Assembly: GCA_021613335.1 (NCBI GenBank)
Contig: JAJTWR010000272.1
Location: forward strand, 53,501-117,500
Length of the DNA stretch: 64,000 nucleotides
DNA from: Whitmania pigra
Taxonomy: Eukaryota; Annelida; Clitellata; Hirudinida; Haemopidae
Direction of reading: 5' to 3'
Part shown: positions 10,712 through 22,849 of the stretch, one piece after another
Layout: each line of letters opens with the position of its first letter
How positions within the stretch are numbered: the first letter of the stretch is position 1
Position numbers and translations under genes: made by a program
The notes under the pieces: model-generated
The model's input: the letters and a program-made list of their open reading frames with translations, nothing else
Database searches by the model: none
What the model was told of the DNA's origin: nothing

Positions 10712-11601
10712 AAGTGAGGTTAAAAGTACTAATTATTTAGTTGCATTTAAAAGGTAATTAATTCAATAGGTTAGATGTATTAATAAACAAATTTATTATT
10801 TATTATAAAACTGTTATTACTCACAGCGTACAAGTATAAGTTCTGGTAGGAATCAAAGCAGTTCTCGATGAGGTATGTCATTGTTTCTTCCGAACACATT
10901 TCTAGGAAAACATGAAATTCACATTAAGTGATTAAATAATTGCACCGAATGAAATCTTTTGTAAGTAAGAATTATTTAATTAATTCATGCTAAATGTTAG
11001 CTACGTATGTTGTATCGTATATACAATGCTGTAATCTACGTACTAGTTCCAGATACATCTATGTAGTTCTTCTCATCACTATACAATAAGTGATCCACTT
11101 CGAAAAGTGATGAATTAGACACTTTGGGAAGAAGGGAGCTGAAAACATTTAAAAGTTAGTTAAATATTATTAACAGCCAGCCTTAATTGTTAATGCAAAA
11201 ATAAGTATTTTATTTTAATTTTAATGCCATTATAATGACAAGACAATTTATATTAAGTCAAATACCTCAAATCCTTTGCACATTTTAGAAATTTCTTTAA
11301 TGCTTCTCCTTCTAAAGGTTCTCTAACTGGAAAAACTATAATTTTCACCTGGAACACCAATTAAAAAAAAAATCATTAATTCATCAAAATTAATAAAAAG
11401 TCATTTATTTCTTACCTTTCGATTTAACCAATATTCTTTCCGTATGTCATTCAACGTATCAATTATCTCCTGTGGATCTGCAATTAATAGAACATGATAC
11501 ATCGTTTAGTGGTTAGCCAATTATTTAACCAGCACAATATTTAGTTAAATAATGTGTACTTTTATTAAATCCTTACCTGGAAGGTTGTTTTCAGTAGACA
11601 T
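10712..11601 (-). pseudogene. array gene copy B: 5' part only (exons 1-5)
   Basis: From the right, exon 1 (MSTENNLP, start codon at 11599-11601), exon 2, a variant exon 3 beginning VKIIVFPVREPLEG, exon 4 and exon 5 (low end near 10825) are present and open with canonical splice sites. Intron 5 then ends abruptly at the MITE, and exons 6 to 14 are missing. The variant exon 3 and the upstream flank are like copy D and unlike copies A, C and E. It could give only a short truncated product. Confidence 0.8.
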
Positions 11602-11992
11602 ATTGAGCGCGAAATTCAACGAATGTGAGCTTGTTTTAAGCTGTTTATTTAGTGCTGTCTAGCTTAACAACAGAAGATATTATTGAGTGATGAACTAAGA
11701 ATTTTAAAATTTTATTACTTTTTTGGCTCTAAATTTACATTTTTATTTTTTTTATTAAATATTTTGTGTTTAAGAATGTGAATATGTCTTCTTGAAACAA
11801 TTTGAACAATTTGAACGCAGTGAAATTCTTGTGAATAATGAAAAATAATTTGTTTTATTAGATGTCATCAACAATTTAACAAGTGACGTCGCAGAGATTA
11901 TATTGAATAATGAAATTGAAGATTGTGTTTTTAATTTCTGTTGTGAAATTATTTGTAATAAGTCATCGCAACTTCTCATCAATTTGCCGATT

Positions 11993-13070
11993 TCCTGACC
12001 AAATTATCTGTCAAGCGATGTCCCTTGAAACGTTTGTTCGCATTCGCTCCAGCTTATTTTAGAAGTAATTTATTCCTGTAATGTAATTCGTTTACTTTAC
12101 AATTTGTGCAACTCGGAATTACTCGTCATTCCACAGCTCTCGGGGTTATCGTGATCGGATTCATTGTCATTACAGAGAGGATCTTATAAAAGTGAAGCAG
12201 ACGCCTTCATTTTTTTTTACACTGAATAAAATAGGATATAGAGCAAAATAAGACATCTCCGATGAAATTTATTTAGCGAATTGAATGTTTACTGCTTTCG
12301 AAAAAAAAATTATTGCCGTCTGAACATTTAATTATTTAAAAACAGAAAGAGTGATGATGGTGAGAGTGAGGCTCGAGTCATAATTTGACATAAAACTAAA
12401 TTTATGCCTTAAATTGGTTATTAGCATGAGTAATTTAAGCTCGCTAAACGAACAGATGAACAGCCTATAAAAGATTGGCATAAAAGATTATTTTTTGTAG
12501 ATTTTAGAAAAAAAAAGGTTTCACTTAAATTAACACCTCTTAGCAAAGCGATAGGAAGTGTGAAACAAATGCGTTTGAAATTTATTTGAAACTTCAACGA
12601 CTTAACAAATGACATAAAATGAGATTGAGTTTTTAAATTGTATAATAAAAATGTTTGTAATAAATTATCGCAATATTGAATTAACATCTCCTTATTTACG
12701 AAACATGCCAAACTCCTGACCTAATTATCTGTCAAGCGGTGTCCATTGAAACGATCGTTTACAGTCGCTCCAGCTTATTTTAGAAGTAATTTATTTCTTT
12801 AATTTAATTCGTCTTCTGTGCACTTTGTTCAATTCAGAATTACTCATTTCACAGTTCTCGTTATCATATTCGGATTCATCATCACTACATAGAAAATTTT
12901 ATGAACATTGACTAAAATAGGATATAGAGTAAAGTAAGATACATGGATGTGTCTCGTGAAATTTATTTATCGAATTGGATCACTACTGCTTCCGGAAAAA
13001 TTTATTGCCGTCTAAATATTCATTTATCTAAAAACAGGAAGAGTAAAAATGGTGAGTAATATTCATTATT
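11993..13070. repeat. diverged tandem duplication upstream of copy B (unit about 720 bp)
   Basis: The stretch from about 11,993 (CTGACCAAATTATCTGTCAA, then GCTCCAGCTTATTTTAGAAG) recurs from about 12,715 with many differences, ending both times near a GTGAG after an AAAACAG motif. The two halves look roughly three-quarters identical by eye. Part of the left half is present again at 38,640-38,990 upstream of copy F, with about 350 bases missing. No coding exon is evident. Confidence 0.6.
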
Positions 13071-14065
13071 AGTAGTATTCCTAAATAGCAAGTCATAAAT
13101 TAAAATTAAAATTATACCCTAAATTGATTATTAGCGTGAGAAATTTAGGGTTGAATAAAGCTAATATGAGTCTGTAAGACAGAGGGTCACATAAATTTTA
13201 AATAAAAATCAAAGACTTTCAAGGCTTTGATACTCTCTTCGATTTAGTATTAATGAACATTCGTCTATCACTTATTCATGATTTATTGATTCAAAGTTAA
13301 GGATTATAAATACATTTTACATATCAACAAAACGCTTAGTTCGAACCAAGTCGAGAGTTCAGTCAACATAACCGTCTTGACACACTCAAATTTTATAATA
13401 TGTTAATAAGAAAGCATTAATAATTTACTATGTATGTTTCCGTATTCGATTAAATTCAATAGACCATTTCTTGTTAACGACTTTTTGTTATTAACTTTTC
13501 AAACAAAAATGCACAAGTCACTAGATCTTTAAGCTGGATGATCCGTTTGGCAATTTCAGCCATCTTCCTATATCTGAATACATTTCTTAAAATTAAAAAA
13601 GTAAAAAAATATTTTTATATAAAATATTACTTTAATTCGAAAAAATTGAGTTACGAAACTCACAGACGTATCTATGCACAAATAAAATCGATTACTCATT
13701 AGCTCACATCAGGTTTACATTATACAGACGCTACAACATCGTCTGCTTGATCATACGGTAGAGAAACCTGCTAAATTATCTTTGAATATGTTGACATTTA
13801 GATTTGAAGGACATTATATGGCTCATATTAACATGTCATTTGGTCTGTGAATGTTATTGTGATCATGTAACGGATACTATGAAGAAAGATTACTTCAGCA
13901 CTAATGTAGTCAGTAACTGGTCATGAATCATGCATCAACATTTTCAAACAATTGTCAATTTGGAATTAGATTTTGGTGGGTTCCTAGGATTTTGTATATT
14001 TAAAAGATTTTCAATACATTTGAATTACAACAAAACTTTATTTTAAAAGTCTAGATGCACACTGC
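13071..14065. other. non-coding spacer and 3' flank of array gene copy C
   Basis: 13,071-13,735 is AT-rich with no gene that I can support. From about 13,740 the sequence is the common 3' flank of the array genes (GATACTATGAAGAAAGATTA, then GTGGGTTCCTAGGATTTTG), also found before copies A, D, E and F. Confidence 0.6.
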
Positions 14066-15456
14066 TTATTCATCAGCATCGCTATCATCACTGTCGCTGT
14101 CTTGTTCATAACAATCATTGGTTCCTGTCAAGACATCCTGGTTAGCAATGTACATCGGATATTTGTCGTAATTTGTTATTGAGTGACTTTTGTTATTCAC
14201 AGCGAAATACAGTGCCTCTTCATCTTCCTAAAGAAATTATAAATTAATAACGTTGATAAATCAATTAACTGTTGCTATATTAGTAATGTAGGCAATTAGT
14301 GAAATCGACTTCAAAGACTTTAAGTTTGAATATTTGAACTTCACAAACCTTAGATATCTTAATTCCCTTCAACATCTTGATCAGGTTCTCCATGTTTGAT
14401 TCGTGGTCATACGAGAGGAATAGGAAAGGACTGGAAAAGTATATATTCACATTAAATTTTAATTAAAACTGTTCAACTAATTATAAACAGCTATTAAATG
14501 AAATTATATTCAACAATAAATTAATTTCTCACCACTTCTTCAACAAATACTGAAACCACCAAAGAGATTGACCTCTCAAAACATGAAATTCACATTAAGT
14601 GATTAAATAATTACACCGAATGAAATCTTTAGTAAGTAAGAATTATTTAATTAATTCATGCTAAAAGTTAGCTACGTATGCTGTATCGTATATACAATTT
14701 CTGTAATCTACGTACTAGTTCCAGATACATCTATGTAGTTCTTCTCAACACATGAAATTCACATTAAGTGATTAAATAATTGCACCGAATGAAATTTTTA
14801 GTAAGTAAGAATTATTTAATTAATTCATGCTAAATGTTAGCTACGTATGCTGTATCGTATATACAATTTCTGTAATCTACGTACTAGTGCCAGATACATC
14901 TATGTAGTTCTTCTCATCACTATACAATAAGTGGTCCACTTCGAAAAGTGATGAATTGGACACTTTGGGGAGGAGGAAGCTGAAAACATTTAAAAGTTAG
15001 TTAATTATTATTAACAGCCAGCCTTAATTGTTAATGCAAAAATAAGTATTTTATTTTCATTTTAATGCCACTATAAAGACAAAGACAATTTATGTTAAGT
15101 CAAATACCTCAAATCTGTTGCACATTTTAGGAATTTCGTTAATGCTTCTCCTTCTAAAGGTTTATCACACAGTTTATGTAGCAGTCGCTCCTTTACCACA
15201 AATTAGAAACAAACTTCATTAATTCATCAAAATTAATAAAAAGACATTTATTTCTTACAGTTCGATTTAACCAATATTCTTTCCGAATGTTATTCAACGT
15301 ATCAATTATCTCCTGTGGATCTGCAATTAATAGAACATGGTAATTCGTTTGGTGGTTAGCCATTTATTATAACCAGCACATTATGTAGGCACAACATTTA
15401 GCTAAGTAATGTACTTTTATTAAGATCTTACCTGGAAGGTTGTTTTCAGTAGACAT
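14066..15456 (-). pseudogene. array gene copy C: exons 5-11 deleted
   Basis: Exons 1 to 4 (start codon at 15454-15456, MSTENNLP) are followed directly by a broken exon 12, exon 13 and exon 14 with the standard acidic tail. Exon 12 stops at GACCTCTC near 14,577, where it is joined to intron 4 sequence. Exons 5 to 11 and much of exon 12 are lost, so no full product is possible. A 169-bp tandem duplication overlaps exon 4. Confidence 0.85.
14578..14915. repeat. 169-bp tandem duplication inside copy C
   Basis: Two successive units, 14578-14746 and 14747-14915, each start near ACATGAAATTCACATTAAG and end at GTAGTTCTTCTC. The unit contains the end of intron 4 and the 3' half of exon 4. It must have arisen after the deletion that fused exon 12 to intron 4, because the first unit begins exactly at that junction. 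Confidence 0.8.
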
Positions 15457-15848
15457 ATTGAGCAGGAAATTCTACAAAGGTAAGCTTGTTATAAATGTTG
15501 TTTATTTGGTGTTGCCTAGCTTAACAATAGAAGATCTAGAAGGAAGAATTTTAAAATTGTATTACGTGTGTGGCTTTAAATTTAAAATTTTATTGTTTTA
15601 TTATTTATTTTGTGTTTAAAAATGTGGCCATGTATTTTTGAAAGAAATTTGAAAGCAGCACGTTTGAACTTGTGAATAATGAAAAAATAATCACATCAGT
15701 GATCGCTTTAACACAGCTAAACGCTGGCAAATGACAATATTTAAACATCAGTCAATTTCAGGTCCAAAAGTAAGAAAGATGTCAAAATTTGTGGTTTAAA
15801 AAAGCTTTCAATACTGGAGAAACATGCTGTCAGCTATTGATAAAGTTA

Positions 15849-15930
15849 TAAATAATAATAATAATAATAATAGTAATCGTAATAGTAGTAATAGTAATAG
15901 TAATAATAAGAGTAATAATAACATTAATAA
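15849..15930. repeat. degenerate AAT/AGT microsatellite upstream of copy C
   Basis: AATAATAATAGTAATCGTAAT and similar interrupted units occupy the position where copies A and E have long (AAT)n/(GACAAT)n arrays. The preceding GTTATAAATAATAATAAT context matches. Confidence 0.8.
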
Positions 15931-16962
15931 TATAAAATAGATATTCAACTTTCTGGTCTTTCATATCTTTTTTTATATTGTTATATCCGCGCAATAAACT
16001 ATTATGTTATTATTGCCAAAATAATTAAATCTAAATTTAATTACATAAAATAATAAATTAATTATAATCATTAACATTATAGATACGCAAAGATGCCAAC
16101 AATCTAAACAAACAATCAGAATCCAACAGTCTGATGTTTTGAGTACTGAAATCCTCATCTTGATCGTTCAGTTGTAATAACTGAATACTTGCTTAATAAA
16201 CTTACTCTAAAGCTTTGTAGTTTGCGGACCCCGAGTTATTTCAATATGCATAAAACATGTAGCTCCGACTTATGTAACGAAAAACATTTTCTTTACATTG
16301 GGACAGCTAATTAATTAATGGAATTAATTCGGTAGAAATGTCTACTGTTACTCATATTTACTTATAGGTTGTCGTTGTCATTACCTTTGCAATCATCGGA
16401 TTTCAGACCTTGAAAGAATGAATAAAATTTCACCACGCTTACAAAATATTAATTATTATTTATTCAAATTATTTTGCAAATTAGTTATGAATGTGTAAAC
16501 TTTTTGAGCGCATTATTCTTACACAATAAGAACAAGCAATCAAACTGATTGATTTTATGTGTAGTATTTCTGTCTGCGCTGGTAATGCCAGCAGTGGATT
16601 GTGCTTTTGAAAGGTTGATATTGTATTTGCAATAACATTTTGTTCTGCCTGATGATACTGTAGAGAAACCTGCTAAATTATCTTTGAATAATGTTGACAT
16701 TTGGATTTGAAGGACAATATATGACTCCTATTATTATGTCGTTTGGTCTGTGAATGTTATTGTAATCCTATAACGGATACTATGTAGAAAAATTACTTCA
16801 GCACGAGAGTATTCAGGAACTGAATCATGCATCAACATTTTCAAACAATTGTCAATTTGGAATTAGATTTTGGCGGGTTCCTAGGATTTTGCATATTTAA
16901 AAGATTTTCAAAACATTTGAATTACAACAAAAATTTATTTTAAAAGTCTAGCTGCACACTGC
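15931..16962. other. 3' flank of copy D, duplicated spacer
   Basis: Matches 3,200-4,190 and 34,040-35,020 closely, with small insertions such as one near 16,270. No gene is apparent. Confidence 0.6.
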
Positions 16963-19900
16963 TTATTCATCAGCATCACTATCATCACTGTCTTGTTCAT
17001 CACAGACATTGGTTAGTTTGAAGACAGTCTGCTTAATGATAGATTTCACAAAAATGTCGTCATCTGTTTTTTCGTGACTTGTGTTATTCACAGCGAAATA
17101 CAGTGCCTCTTTATCTGCCTAAAGAAATTATAAATTAATAACGTTGGTAAATCAATTAAGTGTTACTATATTAGTAATGTAAGCAATTAGTGAAATCGAC
17201 TTCAAAAACTTTAAGTTTGAATATTTGAACTTCACAAACCTTAGATATCTTAATTCCCTTCAACATCTTGATCAGGTTCTCCATGTGTGATTCGTGGTCA
17301 TACGAGAGGAATAGGAAAGGACTGAAAAATTATTTATTCACATTAAATTTTAATTAAAACTGTTCAACTAATTATAAAAAGCTATTAAATAAAAGTACAT
17401 TCAACAATAAATTAATTAATTTCTCACCACTTCTTCAACAAATACTGAAACCACCAAAGAGGTTCACCTCTCATCGACGGACTGCTTAAAAAGTCACTCA
17501 AAAGCTTTTTGTACTGAGATGAAGATGGTCGAAACTCATTCGTTATAAAAGTTAAGTCGACTTTTTTTGTCTGTAATTAACAAATTATTAATGACCATAT
17601 TTTTATTATTGTACATACCTATCAAGAAACTAACCTCAAATATTTCATCATAAATTAAATAAGCAGTATGCATTACATCCATGACTTTCAACATTCTGAC
17701 AAAATCACTGAAGTACAAAATTTTGGCTAGCTTGAATAAAGGTTCAGAAACTGGAGTGTCGTCGGAAATAGTAAAATATTGATTCATCATCTGAGTTGTT
17801 TTGTCCCTAAACTGCAAATAAGATGAACACTTGCTTCCTATCGTTAAATATGGCTGATCGATGATGGATGCATAGTGTTCTTCTAATAACTTCAAAAGGC
17901 TGCCTTGACAAAGTCTGGTGGCCTTTCAAAACAAATCAGTAATAACATGATAATGATAATAAAAATGTTGATAATACATATTTATTACTTATTTAGTGCG
18001 CACTAGTCTTTAATGTAAAACAAAGGACTTACATTATAAATAAACGAAATATTATGCTGAAATTGATAAAAAATCATTCTCATCGGTTGTAGGCTAGACT
18101 TTTTGTGCGTTTTACTTTCATAGAGTTTGAGTCCTTCAAAGAAATTCTTGATTCTAGTGATTTTTTCTTCTTCAGTATTTGCAGTCAAGAAGTAAGCCGC
18201 CAAGTTTTCGTGACAGAAAGGCATTGGAATCCAATTAACAAAATCATTGATTTTTAGGAGAGGACAGATGAATTCTGGATTAAAGTATTCCTGAGAATAA
18301 AGAAATAAATTGTCTAATTGTTTCATATTTATGCAATAGAAAATGTTATGCGTACCGTCTGCAAATGGTAATATTTGTTAATGTATTCAACCATAACAGT
18401 TTCGCTTGCGTCAGATTCAGGATCAGGTTCTATGTTTGTGAATTCCATTTTGATGAGGTCTAGTTTATTTAATACTTCTTTTGCTGCCACACAAATTATA
18501 TAATTTAAAGATATCAAATTATTAACCATGCATTTAATGTAGCTATTCGTAAACATTAGTAACACATTTTTAGTATTACTTTTAATTAATTATTGATATG
18601 ACCATTTAGTGCATTAATGATTATTACCTAGTCTTGAAAGCCAAGATGTCATATCATTCGTGTGGCTACTTTCAGATTCAGGAATAAATGTTAAATTCCT
18701 CATCCAAAGAAACAATGCCGTTGCTGTAATCAATATTATCAAAAATATTATTAATAAGTAACTAAGATATCAGTTTGTTGTTTAAACTTTCACAAGATAT
18801 ATGATATTTTGTAGTTATTACAATATCTTTATTATACATATTCTATAAGATTAATCATCGTTAGAATCGTGTGGATATTAATTATCTTTGTGTTTTAGTT
18901 ATTATCTTATGATATTTTAGTATTTTGTTGTTATTTGTTAAAATGTTTATCATTAGCAAAAAATCGAATAAGATATTACTGTGTTCAATTTCACATTCTA
19001 TCTGCTCCTTGACTAATTCTAAGTGTTTATCGGAAGCTACTGAAAGTATTCTGAGAGCGCGACCCAAATTTAACAAATTTAGATTTCGATAGAATACCGA
19101 TAAAAGTACAACCCTGTCGAAAAGAATATCTCAATAAGCAATTTATAAAGTTTAATATTTAATTAAAACCCCGTAATTATGCCAGACGAAGTTGCAAATA
19201 AATAATATATTCGAAATTCTTAAAATTGAAAATTAAATGGAATATGAAAAACTCATGCCTCATTATATCTGTTTCGATATCATTATTTATTTCTCTGTAT
19301 AAATTGGTTGACGAATGTTCAATCAGTTGAAGATACGCCATGTCCACAACACGCCCAAATCTACAAGCCTGATAAGATATAAAAAGTTTTTAAATGCTGA
19401 TAAACAATTGTTAAATTGAGTTTTTAATGCAAGGTTATATAATTTAAATGCTAGTTTATAATTAATATAGTAATAACCAATGAAATCAGATAAATTAAAT
19501 AAATGATTTTATTAACCTTACCAAGTGATGTTAAAAGTACTAATTAATTAGTTGCATTTAAAAGGTAATTAATTCAATAGGTTAGATGTATTAATAAACA
19601 AATTTATTATTTATTATAAAACTGTTATTACTCACAGCATACACGTATAAGTTATGGTAGGAGTCAAAACAGTTCTCTATGAGGTATGTCATTGTTTCTT
19701 CCGAACACATTTCTAGGAAAACATGAAATTCACATTAAGTGATTAAATAATTGCACTAAATGAAATCTTTAGTAAGTAAGAATTATTTAATTAATTCATG
19801 ATAAATGTTTGCTACGTACAGTGGCGCAACTAGGGGGGGCAGGGGGGGGCTTGCGCCCCCCCCCCAGGCCTAATAGGAGAGACCCTGCAATTTTTCCAAA

Positions 19901-21548
19901 TCCGATGAGTTTTTTTTTGGTGGGGGGGGGGGTAAGGGGATTTAACTGGTTTGAAACTTTGAGACAGAAGATAGTCAAACTCATTAATAAATTATTAAAG
20001 ATACAAAATAATACTGTAGACAGAAGATAGTCAAACTCATAATAATAATAATCTGTTCTATTTTTAATTCTTTATTAATTATAATTGGTAGTTTTGATTT
20101 AAACAGTTTCAAAAATTTTTCGCTTTCGTCCCTTGTCTAAACTTGAGCCCCCCCAGCATTTTTCGCTGGTTATCTGATGATCAGATAACGTCGTTTTGAC
20201 AACCTTGCCTTGGCTGCTCTTGATGCTTTGCAGAATGGCACAATGACTCCCGAGCTTTCGGAATTCTGCAACCTTCGTGGAAAAGACGCTGAAACTGTGC
20301 AAAGACAGCTCCAATTCACATCGACAAGTTTACGTGCTGATCTGTCTGATCCCAATGCATGTATCGAACTGCAAGATCTTTTCTGTGCCACAAGCATTCA
20401 GCCCGAGTTGCATATACTCGATGTTGCTCTTACTCAGACATTTACATCATCAGATGCAGAAAGGGCCTTTTCTAAACTTCGCCTTATTAAAAGTCATCTT
20501 GGGACGACTATGTCTGCCTGTCGTTTGCAAAGTTTATTGAGAATATCTGTGAACAAAACAACTACTGCACTTCTTCCAGTAAATAAAATGGTGAACAGAT
20601 TTTCACAGACTGATCGAAAAATTATTTTGTAACTGCAAACACATCAAAATGTAATTTAGACTACAACATTTCAAAATTGTTTTAAACTGTTTTTTTTTAC
20701 AGTTGCTTTAACTGGCTTGAAACTTTGAAACAGAAGATAGTCAAGCTCATTAATAAATTATTAAAGATACAAAAAAAGACTGCAGACTTATAAATAAAAA
20801 TTTATAATAATAATCAGTTCTATCTTTAATTCTTTATTAATTAAAACTAGTAGTATTGATTTGAACAGTTTCAAAAATTTTTCGACTGCGTCGGGCTTTT
20901 CTAAACTTGAGCCCCCCCAGCATTTTTCGCTGGTTGCGCCCCTGGCTACGTATGCTGTATCGTATATACAATTTCTGTAATCTACGTACTAGTTCCAGAT
21001 ACATCTATGTAGTTCTTCTCATTACTATACCATAAGTGGTCCACTTCGAAAAGTGATGAATTGGACACTTTGGGGAGGAGGGAACTGAAAACATTTAAAA
21101 GTTAGTTAATTAGTATTAACAGTCAGCCTTAATTGTTAATGCAAAAATAAGTATTTTATTTTCATTTTAATGCCATTATAATGACAAGACAATTTATATT
21201 AAGTCAAATACCTCAAATCCTTTGCACATTTTAGAAATTTCTTTAATGCTTCTCCTTCTAAAGGTTCTCTAACTGGAAAAACTATAATTTTCACCTGGAA
21301 CACCAATTAGAAACAAACTTCATTAATTCATCAAAATTAATAAAAAGTCATTTATTTCTTACCTTTCGATTTAACCAATATTCTTTCCGTATGTCATTCA
21401 ACGTATCAATTATCTCCTGTGGATCTGCAATTAATAGAACATGATACATCGTTTAGTGGTTAGCCAATTATTTAACCAGCACAATATTTAGTTAAATAAT
21501 GTGTACTTTTATTAAATCCTTACCTGGAAGGTTGTTTTCAGTAGACAT
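16963..21548 (-). CDS. array gene copy D: diverged but open, with hAT in intron 4
   Basis: The 14-exon layout is complete from the start codon at 21546-21548 (MSTENNLP) to a stop at 16963-16965, and I found no frameshift in the exons I translated. It is the most divergent copy: exon 3 starts VKIIVFPVREPLEG, exon 10 reads EYFNPEFICPLLKINDF, and the last exon has a rewritten middle and a shorter tail, DEQDSDDSDADE. Two oddities weaken it. The exon 6 donor at about 19,257 is GAG|GCATGAG in place of GT, and a 1.1-kb hAT element sits in intron 4. It may be a functional paralogue with a GC-AG intron or a recent pseudogene. Function unknown, as for copy A. Confidence 0.65.
19819..20944. mobile_element. 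hAT transposon with intact ends and 8-bp target duplication
   Basis: The ends are CAGTGGCGCAAC and GTTGCGCCCCTG, the typical short hAT inverted repeats, directly flanked by GCTACGTA at 19811-19818 and 20945-20952. The interior is shortened to 1126 bp. Part of a transposase C-terminus remains in the middle, and the 3' subterminal region is present twice (about 19,941-20,165 and 20,703-20,937). The element lies in intron 4 of array gene copy D and is absent from that intron in the other copies. Confidence 0.93.
20210..20632 (+). pseudogene. hAT transposase C-terminal (hATC dimerisation) fragment
   Basis: The open frame contains LTQTFTSSDAERAFSKLRLI followed by KSHLGTTMSACRLQSLLRIS. The SSDAERAFSKLRLIKSHLGTT-type block is the conserved dimerisation region of hAT transposases, especially the ZMYM/Ac-like kind. 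The catalytic RNase-H-like part is missing, so the element cannot move itself. Confidence 0.85.
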
Positions 21549-21930
21549 ATTGAGCGCGAAATTCAACGAATGTGAGCTTGTTTTAAGCCGTTTATTTAGT
21601 GCTGTCTAGCTTAGCAACAGAAGATATAATTGAGTGATGAACTAAGAATTTTAAATTTTTTTACTTTTGTGGCTCTAAATTTACATTTTTATTGTTTTAT
21701 TAAATATTTTGTGTTTAAGAATGTGAATATGTCTTCTTGAAACAATTTGAAAAATTTGAAAGCAGTGAATATCTTGTGAATAATGAAAAATAACTTGTTT
21801 TTGATAAAGTTGTGAATTATAATAATAATAAAACTAATGGTAGTTATAGCAATTATAAAAACAATATTTTGTAATATATTAATATATTATTTGTTTCACT
21901 TGAATTCAATCTATATTAGCAGGCAAAATT
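21549..21930. other. 5' flank of copy D
   Basis: AT-rich upstream region matching those of copies B and F (GAATGTGAATATGTCTTCTTG), ending with a short AAT stub near 21,815. No gene. Confidence 0.55.
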
Positions 21931-21937
21931 TCCAAAA

Positions 21938-22155
21938 ATGGGCAGTATTAGCCTAATGAATCAGCCAAAGCCGACGAACGCGCAGTCTCAAAATGGCCAG
22001 ATATTGGACGAGCTGTACAATAATTACAAATCTCTTTCCTCCGTCACTTCCTCCTCTTCATCATCAAAATCCTGTAATGCCGGCAAATCCAGAAGGCGTC
22101 GGCAAATTCGAAATGCCAGATCTACGACTCCAGACGATTTTAACAACAAAAATGG
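21938..22155 (+). CDS. orphan putative first coding exon, unknown gene
   Basis: ATG in an AAAAATGG context opens 72 codons to a possible donor, ACGG|GTGATT. The translation starts MGSISLMNQPKPTNAQSQ, has a serine run (SSVTSSSSSSKSC) and a basic stretch, KSRRRRQIRNAR. The stretch is clearly more GC-rich than the surrounding AT-rich DNA and its codons look coding-like. It sits exactly between the 5' flank of copy D and the common spacer that begins TTAATTAATGGAATTAATTCC. No other unit in the window has it. I do not recognise the protein and find no second exon. It may be a captured or transduced exon, or the first exon of a gene nested in the array. Confidence 0.45.
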
Positions 22156-22849
22156 CGACGGGTGATTAATTAATGGAATTAATTCCTTAAAAATGACTAC
22201 TGATATTCGTATTTACTTATAGGTTGTTGTTTTCATTAACATTGCAATCATCTGAATTCAGATCTTTAAAGACGTTGATTAAAATTGCACCTCGTTTACC
22301 AAATATTTATACAAATTGTTCTGCAAATCAATTCTGAATGCAAAACGATTTCTTAGACAAATTGTAAAATTTTTGAGCGCCTTATTCTTACACAATAATA
22401 ACAACCAAACTGATTGATTTAATGGGTCGCCAAACTGATTGATTTAATGGGTGGCACTTATACCTGCGCTGGTAACGTCAGCGGTGAGTCGTGCTTTAGA
22501 AAAGTTGTTATGATAGTTTCAATATGATTTTGTTCTGCTTGATGATACTGTAGAGAAACCTGTTAAATTATCTTTGAATATGTTGACATTTGGATTTGAA
22601 AGACAATATATGACTCCTGTTAAATAGTCGTTTGGTCTATGAATGTTATTGTGATCATATAACGGATACTATGAAGAAAGATAACTTCAGCACGAGAGCA
22701 CTCAGGAACTGGTCATGAATCAACATTTTTAAACAATTATCAATTTGAAATTAGATTTTGGCGGGTTCCTAGGATTTTGTATATTTAAAAGATTTTCAAA
22801 ACATTTGAATTACAACAAAAATTTATTTAAAAGTCTAGCTGCACACTGC
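22156..22849. other. duplicated spacer, 3' flank of copy E
   Basis: Corresponds to 3,555-4,197, with a short local duplication of CCAAACTGATTGATTTAATGG at about 22,407-22,450. No gene. Confidence 0.6.

Noticed and set aside
20099..20397. Minus-strand frames within the hAT element
   Set aside because: They are antisense to the hATC transposase fragment at 20210-20632.
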